Below are positions 28,276-38,780 of a DNA stretch of 64,000 nt, piece by piece. This stretch comes from Methylocella tundrae (GTDB lineage: Bacteria > Pseudomonadota > Alphaproteobacteria > Rhizobiales > Beijerinckiaceae). Each line of letters starts with the position of its first letter. Positions within the stretch are counted from its first letter, which is position 1. Under the pieces are notes generated by a model, which did not search any database, was not told where the DNA came from, and saw only the letters and a program-made list of their open reading frames with translations. The stretch lies in assembly GCF_901905185.1 (NCBI RefSeq), contig NZ_CABFMQ020000046.1, positions 1 to 64,000 on the forward strand. The letters run 5' to 3'. The position numbers were made by a program, and so were the translations under genes.

Positions 28276-29550
28276 TCACCGGCCCCGCGCGGCGGCGAGC
28301 ACGGAAACGCTGGCGCGGCCATCCGGCGGCAGTCCGGCCTTCGCCTGGAAATCGCTGATCGCCTGCTTGGTCTTGGTCCCGATGACGCCGTCCGCCTTGC
28401 CGTCGAGGTCATAGCCGCGCCGCATGAGAAGCGATTGCAGCTCACGCCGATCGGCCCGCGAGAGGCCGGGGTCGTTGGTTGGCCAGGGCGTCGCAAGCCC
28501 TCGGCGCCCGCGAAGCCGGTCAGACAGGAGCGCGATCGCGAGCGCGTAAGACTCCGCGGCATTGTATGAATAGATCGCATCAAAGTTACGCGTCACGAGG
28601 AAGGCCGGCCCGTTCGGGCCAGCTGGCAGCAGCAGGCCTGCGTTGGGGCCGCCATCGAGCCGCGAGCCGTCGATCCGGACGATTCCGCGCGCAGCCCAGG
28701 CCGCCATCGGCTCTTTGCGGGTCCGCCCGGAGGGACCCGCGTAACGCTGGGGCAGCCGCACTTCGAAACCCCATTCGACGCCCGGCGTCCAGCCGCCCTT
28801 GCGCAGATAGGCGGCGGTCGAGCCGAGGGCGTCCGGCACGGAGTTGATGAGGTCCTTGCGCCCGTCGCCGTCGAGATCGACCGCCGTGCGCAAAAAGGTC
28901 GAGGGCATGAACTGCGTTTGGCCGAACGCTCCCGCCCACGACCCGACGAATTGCTCTGGCGCTATGTCGCCATGATCGAGAATTTTGAGAGCAGCCGTGA
29001 ATTCGGTCCGGAAGTAGGCCTGCCGGAAGCTGCCGCATGAAAGCGTCGCGAGGGACTGTATGATTGGCCGCGTCCCGAAACTGCGGCCGAAATCGGATTC
29101 GACGCCCCAGACGGCCGCGATCGTCGCTCCGTCGACGCCGAATTTTGCCTGCGCCGTCGCCAGCGCCTGCGCCCACCGCTGCATCATCGCGCGCCCGTCG
29201 TTCACCCTCTCCTCGTCGACGAGGCCGGCGAGATAGTCCCAGATGGGCGTCTTGAACTCGGGCTGCGCCTGCGCCAGCACAAAAACGTCGGGATTGGGCT
29301 GAAGCGCGCTTGTCGCCTTATCGAAGGTCGCCGCGCTGACGCCGCTCGCGAGGATGGAAGGGCGAAGCGCCGCGAGACACTCCTGGAACGATGCGGCCCC
29401 GGCCGGAAACGCGCCGGCCGTGTTCATCGCGCCGAAAGCGACGCAAAGCGCCATGAACGGAACCCGGCGCCGCGCCGCGCGATCAGGAGCGTTTGCTGAC
29501 GTCATGCGGGGAAGCATAGCAGCACGCGCGGCAAACGGAAATCGCCTCAC
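28276..29550 (-). CDS. Lytic murein transglycosylase (MltB type) with peptidoglycan-binding domain
   Basis: The protein has 424 residues. An export segment (30-52) is followed by an SLT-type MltB catalytic domain (53-345): AAVWGVESDFGRSFG holds the catalytic Glu, and AGAFGQTQFMPSTFL and DGDGRKDLINSVPDALGSTA are hallmark segments. The C-terminus (360-420) is a PG_binding_1 domain (LQSLLMRRGYDLDGKADGVIGTKTK). It cleaves glycan strands with formation of 1,6-anhydromuramic ends. The C-terminus runs convergent to the TPM operon. Confidence 0.92.
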   Translation of the reverse strand: MRRFPFAARAAMLPRMTSANAPDRAARRRVPFMALCVAFGAMNTAGAFPAGAASFQECLAALRPSILASGVSAATFDKATSALQPNPDVFVLAQAQPEFKTPIWDYLAGLVDEERVNDGRAMMQRWAQALATAQAKFGVDGATIAAVWGVESDFGRSFGTRPIIQSLATLSCGSFRQAYFRTEFTAALKILDHGDIAPEQFVGSWAGAFGQTQFMPSTFLRTAVDLDGDGRKDLINSVPDALGSTAAYLRKGGWTPGVEWGFEVRLPQRYAGPSGRTRKEPMAAWAARGIVRIDGSRLDGGPNAGLLLPAGPNGPAFLVTRNFDAIYSYNAAESYALAIALLSDRLRGRRGLATPWPTNDPGLSRADRRELQSLLMRRGYDLDGKADGVIGTKTKQAISDFQAKAGLPPDGRASVSVLAAARGR

Positions 29551-29945
29551 GCCGCGAGCAGCCTTTGCACCTCGTTGACGAGATCCTTGAGATGGAAAGG
29601 CTTCGACAGGATCTTCGCCTGCGGCGGCGCATTATTGTCCGGGTTGAGCGCGACGGCGGCGAAGCCGGTGATGAACATCACCTTTATGTCGGGATCGAGC
29701 TCCGTCGCCCGCCGGGCGAGTTCGATGCCGTCCATCTCGGGCATGACAATATCGGTCAGAAGCAGCTCGAACGGTTCTTCGCGCAGCCGCCCATACGCCG
29801 AAAGTCCGTTGTCGAAGGAAGCGACGGAGTAACCGGCGTTCTGCAGAGCCTTGCCCAGAAAGCGGCGCATGTCGCTGTCGTCTTCGGCGAGCAGGATCTT
29901 GCCAAGCTGGATTTTTGATTGTGTCGGGAAATTCATGTCATTCAT
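29547..29945 (-). CDS. cpdR: Single-domain response regulator CpdR
   Basis: The 132-residue receiver domain has LAEDDSDMRRFLGKAL (acidic pocket), LLTDIVMPEMDGIELARRA with the phospho-acceptor Asp, MFITGFAA and a KPFHL lysine. It follows the CpdR sequence of Caulobacter and Sinorhizobium closely. CpdR is phosphorylated by the CckA-ChpT relay; when unphosphorylated it directs ClpXP to substrates at the pole and so controls the cell cycle. ATG 29945 has GAGG upstream, while the longer frame to 30107 looks non-coding. Its stop overlaps the transglycosylase gene region by 4 bp. Confidence 0.9.
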   Translation of the reverse strand: MNDMNFPTQSKIQLGKILLAEDDSDMRRFLGKALQNAGYSVASFDNGLSAYGRLREEPFELLLTDIVMPEMDGIELARRATELDPDIKVMFITGFAAVALNPDNNAPPQAKILSKPFHLKDLVNEVQRLLAA

Positions 29946-30223
29946 GGGAGCCTCGCAATGCCGGCCAAGCAAAGGCGCATTAGGTAAAAATCCCATGAAA
30001 ATCTGAGGCCGCAAACGCGGCCAGGCGTGTTTGCGGCCCATCGCGGATGTTTTCCGAAAGCACGTGACAAATTTGTCCTGCCGGTCAAACCGCCGCTGCG
30101 TTTTCAACGATCAGCGCCGGCCAATCGCTGCGATCGCGGATAGATGTGGACAGCGAGCCGCGTCCTTGGCAAATTAGCTCCCTTTAGGATTTCCCAAAGC
30201 TTCGGCTCCCTTGAGGACGATTG

Positions 30224-31177
30224 ATGATTTCCGAGCCCCCGGGCCAACGCGGCGACATCGAACCGGAGCTTGATCCAGGCTTTGAGGTGAGCGAACCGCA
30301 GGCGCTGACCTCCGCGCTGGTGTTTTCCTCACCCCATTCGGGCGATGTCTATCCGCGGCGCTTTCTTCAGCGCACGCGGCTGAATTCGCTGCAGTTACGG
30401 CGCTCCGAAGACGCTTTCGTCGACGCCTTGTTCAACGGCTGCGTGGCGCTTGGCGCGCCGATGATCCGAGCGCTTTTTCCGCGCACCTATCTTGACCTCA
30501 ACCGCGAGCCCTATGAGCTCGATCCGCGCATGTTCGAAGGACGGCTGCCGGCCTTCGCCAATACGCGCTCGATCCGGGTCGCAGGCGGGCTCGGCACAAT
30601 TCCGCGCGTCGTCGGCCAGGCGCAAGAGATCTACGCCGGACGGCTGCCGCTGGAAGAAGGACTGCGGCGCATCGACAAGCTGCACAAGCCATATCATGCC
30701 CGCCTCAGCGCACTGATCGACCGCGCGCAGCTGAATTTTGGACTGGCCGTGCTGGTCGATTGCCACTCGATGCCCTCCGCCGTGAGTCCCGCCGGCGGAT
30801 TGTTTTCGAGCCACGGCCGCGAAGCGATGGCGGGCGCCCCCAAACAGAAAGCCGATTTCGTGCTTGGCGATCGGCATGGCGCCAGCTGCGCGACGGTTCT
30901 TGTCGACGTCGTCGAGGCGGAATTGCGCAGTCAGGGCTTCAGCGTCGCCCGCAACAAGCCCTATGCCGGCGGCTACATCACGGAGAATTACGGCGCGCCC
31001 GCCGCCAATCGCCACGCGCTTCAGATCGAGGTCAGCCGCGGTCTCTACATGGATGAACACAATGTGGTCCGGTCGGAGCGCTTCGAGGAGGTGCGCGCCG
31101 CCATGACGCGGGTCGCGGCCGCGCTCGCCGAGACGGTCGCCTCGCGCCTTGTCGTGCTGCGGGACGCCGCCGAATAG
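30224..31177 (+). CDS. N-formylglutamate amidohydrolase family protein
   Basis: The 317-residue protein has the amidohydrolase motifs: VFSSPHSGDVYP near residue 34, RTYLDLNREPYELD near 88, LVDCHSMPSA near 180 and AGGYITENYGAP near 248. The His and Glu/Asp residues likely bind zinc. N-formylglutamate amidohydrolase (HutG/FGase) ends a variant of histidine degradation; no other hut gene is near, so the substrate may be another N-acyl amino acid. ATG 30224 follows GAGGA; TTG 30221 is three bases earlier. Confidence 0.85.
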   Translation: MISEPPGQRGDIEPELDPGFEVSEPQALTSALVFSSPHSGDVYPRRFLQRTRLNSLQLRRSEDAFVDALFNGCVALGAPMIRALFPRTYLDLNREPYELDPRMFEGRLPAFANTRSIRVAGGLGTIPRVVGQAQEIYAGRLPLEEGLRRIDKLHKPYHARLSALIDRAQLNFGLAVLVDCHSMPSAVSPAGGLFSSHGREAMAGAPKQKADFVLGDRHGASCATVLVDVVEAELRSQGFSVARNKPYAGGYITENYGAPAANRHALQIEVSRGLYMDEHNVVRSERFEEVRAAMTRVAAALAETVASRLVVLRDAAE

Positions 31178-31438
31178 CCGCTCGGTTTGGCGCCGGCCCG
31201 TTCCCGCCAGCGAGTCGCCAAAGGACGCCTTTTCGTGGACGACGCGATCGCCCCCTTCAGTCGCCACGACCGTCGGCCGGCTTTCAGAAAATGCGACAAC
31301 CCTCGCGACAGCCGAAGGGATCGTCAGGAAGCGGCCGCGCTTTGCAGCACGCCGTCGGAAAGCGGCGACGGTTTCCCGGCGACATCATGCTTTGACTTTT
31401 GATGAAAGACGCAGTCAGAGGCTGGACGAAATCCGTCT

Positions 31439-32005
31439 TTAGGGCAATGCGTCGAAACCTTCGCGGAAGCCCGCGAGGGCCAGCGGGATGCCGATGCCTT
31501 CTTCCGGCGTCTGGAAAATGATGAAGGTCGCGTTGGCGCCGCTCTTCATCTGGTCGATCAGTTTCTGTTCCATGACGACTTCGGCGACGCATCCCGTCGG
31601 CAGACAGCGCACGAAGCCCGCGCGGCCGACGTCGACATTGTCAATTTTCAGCCCGAGGCCCGACGGCAGCAGCACGCCGAGCGGAGCGATGACGCGCAGG
31701 AGCCGGCTTTTCCCATCCGCCGTCTTCAGCACGATCACGACGAGATTAATGTTCGGCTTGTCCTCGGCGGCGACGCTTTGCAGCAGCGCGCATTGTTCTT
31801 TGGAGGCGCCGGGCGGGGTCTCGCAACGCGTTTCCCAGTCGCCATTCTTGGATTTGACGACGCCTTGCGCCCGAGCCCCGCTGCCCGCGGCCAAAATCAC
31901 GGCGGCGCACAGGGCGGCGCCAACGATCCAGACCCCGCTGCGCGAGGGCGTCCGGAGAGAACGCGCGAAGACATGCTTGCGATGATGTTCAACGGCGTCA
32001 GCCAT
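31439..32005 (-). CDS. IalB-family exported protein
   Basis: The 188-residue protein has a basic N-terminus and a membrane/export segment (residues 25-46, ending GARAQ), then an IalB domain: KSKNGDWETRCETPPGASKEQCALLQ (in two parts) with paired Cys, VVIVLKTADGKSRLLRVIAPLGVLLPSGL, GFVRCLPTGCVAEVVM and a C-terminal TFIIFQTPEEGIGIPL. This is the copy closest to the canonical family pattern. ATG 32005 has CCGGAG upstream; the frame is open to 32098. It is divergent from the cytochrome oxidase operon. Confidence 0.85.
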   Translation of the reverse strand: MADAVEHHRKHVFARSLRTPSRSGVWIVGAALCAAVILAAGSGARAQGVVKSKNGDWETRCETPPGASKEQCALLQSVAAEDKPNINLVVIVLKTADGKSRLLRVIAPLGVLLPSGLGLKIDNVDVGRAGFVRCLPTGCVAEVVMEQKLIDQMKSGANATFIIFQTPEEGIGIPLALAGFREGFDALP

Positions 32006-32348
32006 GTTTTCTCCGGAACTCGACTCGCGCGCTTGATCCATTTTTTCAACATCATCACGCGCCGACCTGCTGCCTAGCAAATCGCGTCGGGCTGTCAAGT
32101 AAAGTAGGACGGATTTGCCGGCTTCGCCCTGGCCGCCGCGTTTTGCGAGGCGTTTGCGCCAGACGGCGGAGCGCCGGGGAAGCGATCGCGCGCTTATGCC
32201 GCAAGGCTGGCGCGGCCGGGTTGATTGCGCTCAAGGAAACTTTGTGGTTTTGAACTATTCTCCCCACCCTTTGTCAGCGGCTCTGGACGAGCTGAATGGG
32301 AAATGGTAGGCGCGGAGGGTCAGCCGTGCAACCGGAGCTTCGACCTTT

Positions 32349-33239
32349 ATGAGATTTGCCAGCACTGCAGCCCGTCTGTTTCAAACCCTTCGCTCGGGCT
32401 TGTTTCCCTCCGCTTTCTCCTTGGCGACCCTCGCGGCAGGCTCGGCCTACGCCGATGGCTTTCCGCGCCCGGGCCAGATCACCTTCGAGGAAGCCGTCAC
32501 CCCTATCGCCCATGAGATGCACTTCTTCCATAATTGGGTGCTGCTGCCGATCATCGTCGGCATTACGCTTTTCGTCCTCGCCCTGCTCGCCTACGTCCTG
32601 ATCCGCTTCAACGAGAAGAACAATCCGGTCGCGGCGCAGACGACACACAATTCGACGCTTGAAGTCGCCTGGACCGTGCTGCCGGTGATGATCCTGGTCA
32701 TCATAGCAATCCCGTCTTTCCGGCTGCTCACGCATCAATTGGTCGTTCCCCCGGCCGACATCACCGTCAAGGTGACGGGCAAGCAGTGGTACTGGACCTA
32801 TGATTATCCGAAAGATCAGGGCGGCGGCTTTTCCTTCGACTCCTATCTCATCCCCGAATCAGATCTAAAGCCCGGCGATATCCGCCAGCTCTCCGTCGAC
32901 AATGAGGCCGTCGTGCCCGTCGGCAAGGTGGTGCATGTGCTGGTCACCGGCGCGGACGTCATTCATTCGTTCACGATTCCGTCTTTCGGCGTTCGCATCG
33001 ACGCGGTTCCGGGCCGCATGAACGAGACCTGGTTCAAGGCCGAGCGCGAAGGCGTTTACTACGGCCAATGCTCCAAGCTCTGCGGCAAGGATCATGCTTT
33101 CATGCCGATCGCCTTCCGCGTCGTAAGCCCCGAGCAATATACGGCCTGGCTCGCCTCGGCGGCCAAAAAATTTGCTTCGAACGCGCCTCATTCGATACAA
33201 TTGGCCAATACGAACGCGCCAGCGGCCGAGCTGCGCTAG
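32349..33239 (+). CDS. ctaC: Cytochrome c oxidase subunit II
   Basis: The 296-residue protein has a signal peptide (1-36), two membrane helices (about 58-82 and 103-125) and a periplasmic cupredoxin domain. The CuA ligands are present: His in DVIHSFTIP and C-S-K-L-C-G-K-D-H-A-F-M near residue 240. The usual Glu of the CSELC loop is Lys here; that residue ligates through its backbone carbonyl, so CuA can still form. KQWYWTYDYP is the conserved electron-entry segment. It opens the oxidase operon. Confidence 0.96.
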   Translation: MRFASTAARLFQTLRSGLFPSAFSLATLAAGSAYADGFPRPGQITFEEAVTPIAHEMHFFHNWVLLPIIVGITLFVLALLAYVLIRFNEKNNPVAAQTTHNSTLEVAWTVLPVMILVIIAIPSFRLLTHQLVVPPADITVKVTGKQWYWTYDYPKDQGGGFSFDSYLIPESDLKPGDIRQLSVDNEAVVPVGKVVHVLVTGADVIHSFTIPSFGVRIDAVPGRMNETWFKAEREGVYYGQCSKLCGKDHAFMPIAFRVVSPEQYTAWLASAAKKFASNAPHSIQLANTNAPAAELR

Positions 33240-33251
33240 GCGCGACAATAA

Positions 33252-34940
<1,689 letters not shown>

Positions 34941-35152
34941 GCGGCCTTTAAGCGAGGGCGTCGTTGAAAATTTCGGAAGACAAAAGGACTTTCGAGAGAA
35001 TCAAGACGCCTTCGGCCTTCGGCCTACGCCCATCGACCACCCCTTTTAGATCGATCGGCGCGTCATTCCTGACTTCTTCGCCGCAACGCCAGGGCTTTTG
35101 CCGGAGGGCGCCGGAATATGTCGTCAACTCCAACGTTGAAGCAGTCCGACAC

Positions 35153-36103
35153 ATGAGTTTCATCAGCGAGACCGGCAACGGCGCGCAGGACCTCGCGGTT
35201 TCGATCGCCACTCCCGGCGATTACATCGCCTTACTGAAGCCGCGCGTCATGTCGCTCGTGATCTTCACCGCCCTGACAGGCATGTTGATCGCGCCGACGC
35301 ATGTTAATCCCATTATCGCCTTCGCCTCGCTTCTCGCCATCGCCGTTGGCGCCGGGGCGTCTGGCGCGCTCAATATGTGGTATGACGCCGATATCGACGC
35401 CGTGATGCGGCGGACCAAAAAGCGGCCGATTCCAGCGGGCAGAGTGACGAAGGAAAGCGCCTTCAGCTTTGGCGCGATCCTCACCGTCCTTTCGGTCCTG
35501 ACGCTCGGCTTCGTCGCCAACTGGCTCGCGGCGGCGCTGCTGGCCTTTACGATCTTTTTCTATGTCGTCATCTACACAATGTGGCTGAAGCGCTCGACGC
35601 CACAAAACATCGTCATCGGCGGCGCCGCGGGGGCTTTTCCTCCAATGGTCGGCTATCTCGCCGTGACCGGCCACGTTAGCCTTGCGAGCCTCACGCTGTT
35701 CGCCATCATCTTTGTCTGGACGCCGCCGCATTTCTGGGCGCTTGCTTTGGTCAAGGCGGATGATTTCGCTCGCGCCGGCATTCCGATGCTGCCCAATGTG
35801 AAGGGGGCGGACCGCACCCGGCGCGACATCCTGCTTTACGCCTTCATTCTCGCCCCGCTTGGCCTCGCGCCGTGGCTCATCGGCTTCGCCTCGCCCGTCT
35901 ATGGGCTTCTCGCCTTCGTGCTCGGCGTCCTCATGCTGTTCCACGCCGCCCGCGTCTACCTGGTGCGCGACGGCGATCAGGCCAACCGGTTCGCCATGCG
36001 GATGTTCGCCTTCTCGATTATTTATCTGTTTCTGCTTTTCGCCGAAATCGTCGGCGAGCGCACTCTTGCGATGATGCAGATTGCGGCTCCTCTGTCATGG
36101 TGA
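35153..36103 (+). CDS. ctaB: Protoheme IX farnesyltransferase (heme O synthase)
   Basis: CtaB adds a farnesyl group to haem b to form haem O, the precursor of haem A. The 316-residue UbiA-family protein has about eight membrane segments. The first prenyl-diphosphate motif is [21 protein letters not shown] and the second is the [18 protein letters not shown] loop; [18 protein letters not shown] starts helix one. ATG 35153 is chosen over a frame open to 34964, whose extra part is not helical or conserved. Confidence 0.94.
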   Translation: MSFISETGNGAQDLAVSIATPGDYIALLKPRVMSLVIFTALTGMLIAPTHVNPIIAFASLLAIAVGAGASGALNMWYDADIDAVMRRTKKRPIPAGRVTKESAFSFGAILTVLSVLTLGFVANWLAAALLAFTIFFYVVIYTMWLKRSTPQNIVIGGAAGAFPPMVGYLAVTGHVSLASLTLFAIIFVWTPPHFWALALVKADDFARAGIPMLPNVKGADRTRRDILLYAFILAPLGLAPWLIGFASPVYGLLAFVLGVLMLFHAARVYLVRDGDQANRFAMRMFAFSIIYLFLLFAEIVGERTLAMMQIAAPLSW

Positions 36104-36107
36104 CTCT

Positions 36108-36275
36108 ATGACGATCCATAATAAGCCAGAAGGCGTCCGGCTCACGCCGGAGCAGGAAAAGAGCCGGCGCCAGCGCAATGTGGCGATCGGCGTCGCGATC
36201 GCATTATTCGTTGCGCTCGTCTATGTCGTGACGATCGCCAAGCTCGGCCCCGCCGTGCTCGTTCGTCCTCTTTGA
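36108..36275 (+). CDS. Small single-span membrane protein of the oxidase operon (CoxF-like)
   Basis: The 55-residue protein has a charged N-terminus (LTPEQEKSRRQRNVAIG) and one membrane helix (about 26-46). Proteins of this size and shape lie between ctaB and ctaG in most alphaproteobacterial aa3 operons and are often called CoxF or cytochrome oxidase assembly-associated protein. It starts 4 bp after ctaB and ends 10 bp before ctaG. Its role in assembly is inferred from position. Confidence 0.75.
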   Translation: MTIHNKPEGVRLTPEQEKSRRQRNVAIGVAIALFVALVYVVTIAKLGPAVLVRPL

Positions 36276-36285
36276 GGCGCGCGCC

Positions 36286-36897
36286 ATGAATGTTTCCCCT
36301 GAGCCGGCCGGACCATCGAAGGCGGATCGCAAAGGGCTCATCGCCGGAATCGCGGTGGCCGCGAGCTTCGGCATGCTGGCGCTCTCATTCGCAGCTGTGC
36401 CGCTCTACCGTATGTTCTGCGCCTCGACAGGTTACGGCGGCACGACACAGGTCGCGGAAGTTGCGCCGGCCCATCAAGGAAAGCGCGATCTGATCGTCCG
36501 TTTCGACGCCAATGTCGCGCCAGGGCTCGACTGGACTTTCGAGCCGGAAACGCCGCAGATCAAGCTGCGTACCGGCAAGACCGCAACGGTCTACTTCAAA
36601 GTCACCAATCTGTCCGATCATGCCCTTTCCGCACAGGCCATGTATAATGTTGGGCCGACGAGCGCGGGCGCATATTTCGACAAGATCAGCTGCTTCTGCT
36701 TCAATGAACAAAAGCTCGACGCGCATGAAACGGTGGAGATGCCGGTTGTCTTCTTTCTCGATCCGGCGCTTGAGCAGGACAACAGCATGACGGACGTCGA
36801 TGTGGTGACGCTGTCCTACACGTTTTTCGCCGCGAAGCCGGAGAAAGCCGTGGTCATCGGCGATGGAAAATCGGGCGAAGCGGGAAAGCCGCTTTGA
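36286..36897 (+). CDS. ctaG: Cytochrome c oxidase copper-assembly protein (Cox11 family)
   Basis: Cox11/CtaG delivers copper to the CuB site of subunit I. The 203-residue protein has one N-terminal membrane helix (about 22-42) and a periplasmic immunoglobulin-like domain with the copper-binding CFCF motif in KISCFCFNEQ near residue 140. VPLYRMFCASTGYGGT just after the helix is conserved and holds another Cys. Position in the operon is typical. Confidence 0.95.
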   Translation: MNVSPEPAGPSKADRKGLIAGIAVAASFGMLALSFAAVPLYRMFCASTGYGGTTQVAEVAPAHQGKRDLIVRFDANVAPGLDWTFEPETPQIKLRTGKTATVYFKVTNLSDHALSAQAMYNVGPTSAGAYFDKISCFCFNEQKLDAHETVEMPVVFFLDPALEQDNSMTDVDVVTLSYTFFAAKPEKAVVIGDGKSGEAGKPL

Positions 36898-37077
36898 GCC
36901 CCTCGGGATCTCTTGACCAAGGCGTCTAAACTTGGCAGAGGCGATGGAATGCGCCGCGCAAACGAACGGCGTGAAAAACGGGCGGAAGCGCCAGCGAATA
37001 GTTGAGAAGCCGCGCGCCGCGGTTGTGATCAATATAAGGCTCGATGAGCCTTCAGAGCGGGAAGAGGGTCAAAGCTG

Positions 37078-37944
37078 ATGTCGGACGCCCACGCCAAACC
37101 GAACCACGATTATCACCTGGTCGATCCAAGCCCCTGGCCCGTCCTGGCGTCGATTGCCCTGTTCGTCATGGCGGTCGGCGGCATAATCTGGATGAAGCAT
37201 CTTTCGGTCGGCGCGTTCAAGCCCGAAGGCCTCATCTTTGGCGTCGGCGTGATAGCCCTGCTTTTCATCGCCGCCTCCTGGTGGATCGACGTCATCAAGG
37301 AATCGAACGTCGGCTACCACACCCATGTCGTGCAGATTGGCCTTCGCTACGGCATGATTTTGTTCATTGCCTCCGAGGTCATGTTCTTCGTCGCGTGGTT
37401 CTGGGCCTTCTTCAACTCGAGCCTCTTTCCGAACGAGGCGATCGAATATGCTCGCGTTCAGGCCACCGGCGGCGTCTGGCCGCCGAAGGGCATCGAGGCG
37501 ATCGATCCGTGGCATTTGCCGCTGCTCAACACGCTCATCCTCCTGACCTCAGGAACGACGGTGACCTGGGCCCATCACGCCCTTTTGACCGGTGATCGCA
37601 AGGGCCTGAAGGCCGGCCTCGTGCTTACCATTCTGCTCGGCGTCCTGTTCACGACCGTGCAGGCCTATGAATATATTCATGCGCCCTTTGCCTTCAAAGG
37701 ATCGATCTTCGGCTCGACCTTCTTCATGGCAACCGGATTTCATGGCTTCCACGTCATTGTCGGCACGATTTTTCTGGCTGTGTGCCTGTTGCGCGCCTTG
37801 ATCGGCCAACTCTCGCTCGATCACCACCTCGGCTTTGAATTTGCCGCCTGGTACTGGCATTTCGTGGACGTGATCTGGCTGTTCCTTTTCTCGTGCATTT
37901 ACGTTTGGGGATCGTGGGGGGCGCCGATCGAGGCCATGAAATAG
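37078..37944 (+). CDS. ctaE: Cytochrome c oxidase subunit III
   Basis: Subunit III stabilises the aa3 oxidase and its proton uptake. The 288-residue protein has seven membrane segments. Family segments are HDYHLVDPSPWPVLAS near the N-terminus, the Glu in FIASEVMFFVAWFWAFF, TTVTWAHHALL and AAWYWHFVDVIWLFLF at the end. GGGAAGAGG stands upstream. It closes the conserved part of the operon; a strong terminator follows, although the usual next genes (DUF983, SURF1) are 16 kb away. Confidence 0.96.
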   Translation: MSDAHAKPNHDYHLVDPSPWPVLASIALFVMAVGGIIWMKHLSVGAFKPEGLIFGVGVIALLFIAASWWIDVIKESNVGYHTHVVQIGLRYGMILFIASEVMFFVAWFWAFFNSSLFPNEAIEYARVQATGGVWPPKGIEAIDPWHLPLLNTLILLTSGTTVTWAHHALLTGDRKGLKAGLVLTILLGVLFTTVQAYEYIHAPFAFKGSIFGSTFFMATGFHGFHVIVGTIFLAVCLLRALIGQLSLDHHLGFEFAAWYWHFVDVIWLFLFSCIYVWGSWGAPIEAMK

Positions 37945-37963
37945 GGCTTCGCGAGCGATCGTG

Positions 37964-37991
37964 AAAAAGGCGCCTGTCCAGGCGCCTTTTT
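37964..37991. terminator. Bidirectional intrinsic terminator after ctaE
   Basis: AAAAAGGCGCCTG and CAGGCGCCTTTTT form a perfect 13-bp inverted repeat with a 2-base spacer. With A and T runs on both sides of the GC stem it can stop transcription from ctaE (+) and from the cupin gene (-), whose stop codon is 6 bp away. It marks the left edge of the accessory block. Confidence 0.85.
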
Positions 37992-37997
37992 CTTGCG

Positions 37998-38486
37998 TCA
38001 TCGACGAAGAAACGCTGCGATCTCAGGGTTCGCCGTCAGCGCTTCGAGATCCTCGTCGCTCGGAAGTTGCGGGCGATCGCGCTCGGCGTTCACGAGGCAG
38101 AGAAAGCCAAGCCGCTCCTTGTCGCCCGCGCGGAACTGATGCCAGGTCCAGGGCGCGATGGTGACGAGATCATGCTGACGCAGCGTCCGGATCGTCCCGG
38201 CGACGAGACATGCGCCTTCTCCGCGCAGCACCATGACCGCGTGCATGTGCTCGTGCCGCTCAAGCGTCGAGAAACCGCCAGGCTCGATCTCGAAGTAGCG
38301 CAGTTCGCCCAAAAGACGGGGATCGGAGAACAAAGTCTGGCGGGAGATCGCCTTGAATGGCGCGCTTTCCGCCTCCTTGTAGGGGCGATGGGAGACGCCT
38401 TCCCAGCGAAACCCCTCCAATGACCGGCGCAAAGTCGGCTCGGGTTTGTGGTCGCTAATTGATCGTCCCTCGGAATTCGACGGCAT
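37998..38486 (-). CDS. Cupin-domain protein, probable partner of the RuBisCO-like protein
   Basis: The 162-residue protein has a single cupin barrel. Metal-binding motif 1 is seen as LERHEHMHAVMVLRGEG (His 78, 80 and 82) and motif 2 as PWTWHQFRAG (His 116), followed by LGFLCLVNAERDRPQ. In Rhodospirillum rubrum a cupin acts after a RuBisCO-like protein, cleaving methylthioxylulose 5-phosphate to release methanethiol. Lying downstream of an RLP gene on the same strand makes that role likely here. GGAGG lies 8 bases before ATG 38486. Other cupin functions are possible. Confidence 0.75.
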   Translation of the reverse strand: MPSNSEGRSISDHKPEPTLRRSLEGFRWEGVSHRPYKEAESAPFKAISRQTLFSDPRLLGELRYFEIEPGGFSTLERHEHMHAVMVLRGEGACLVAGTIRTLRQHDLVTIAPWTWHQFRAGDKERLGFLCLVNAERDRPQLPSDEDLEALTANPEIAAFLRR

Positions 38487-38780
38487 TCGACGGCCCTCCG
38501 GTAACGTGGAGTTCCTCGTTCAATAAGGAACCCTTCAGCTTTGCCCAGTCACTATCGAACTCGGCGCGTCTTCACCTCGACGCATGCCGCTCCGCTCGAA
38601 CCACAGGAGGCGATGCGTCAACTGAGTTCGGCATCTTACCGCGTTTTGTTGAAGCGCCCGGAAAACTCTGATCCGCGGTTTCGCGATCTTCTCGAAAATC
38701 TGTTTCAGGGAGATCGGGGGGCAGTTCCTGGCCTTGAACGCAAAGATATCGTTCGAATGGAAGGAGAATTGCTCATCAGC

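Noticed and set aside
31178..31438. Possible small gene between N-formylglutamate amidohydrolase and the IalB-like gene
   Set aside because: A plus-strand frame to 31442 exists but starts inside the previous gene and has Arg-rich, non-conserved content.
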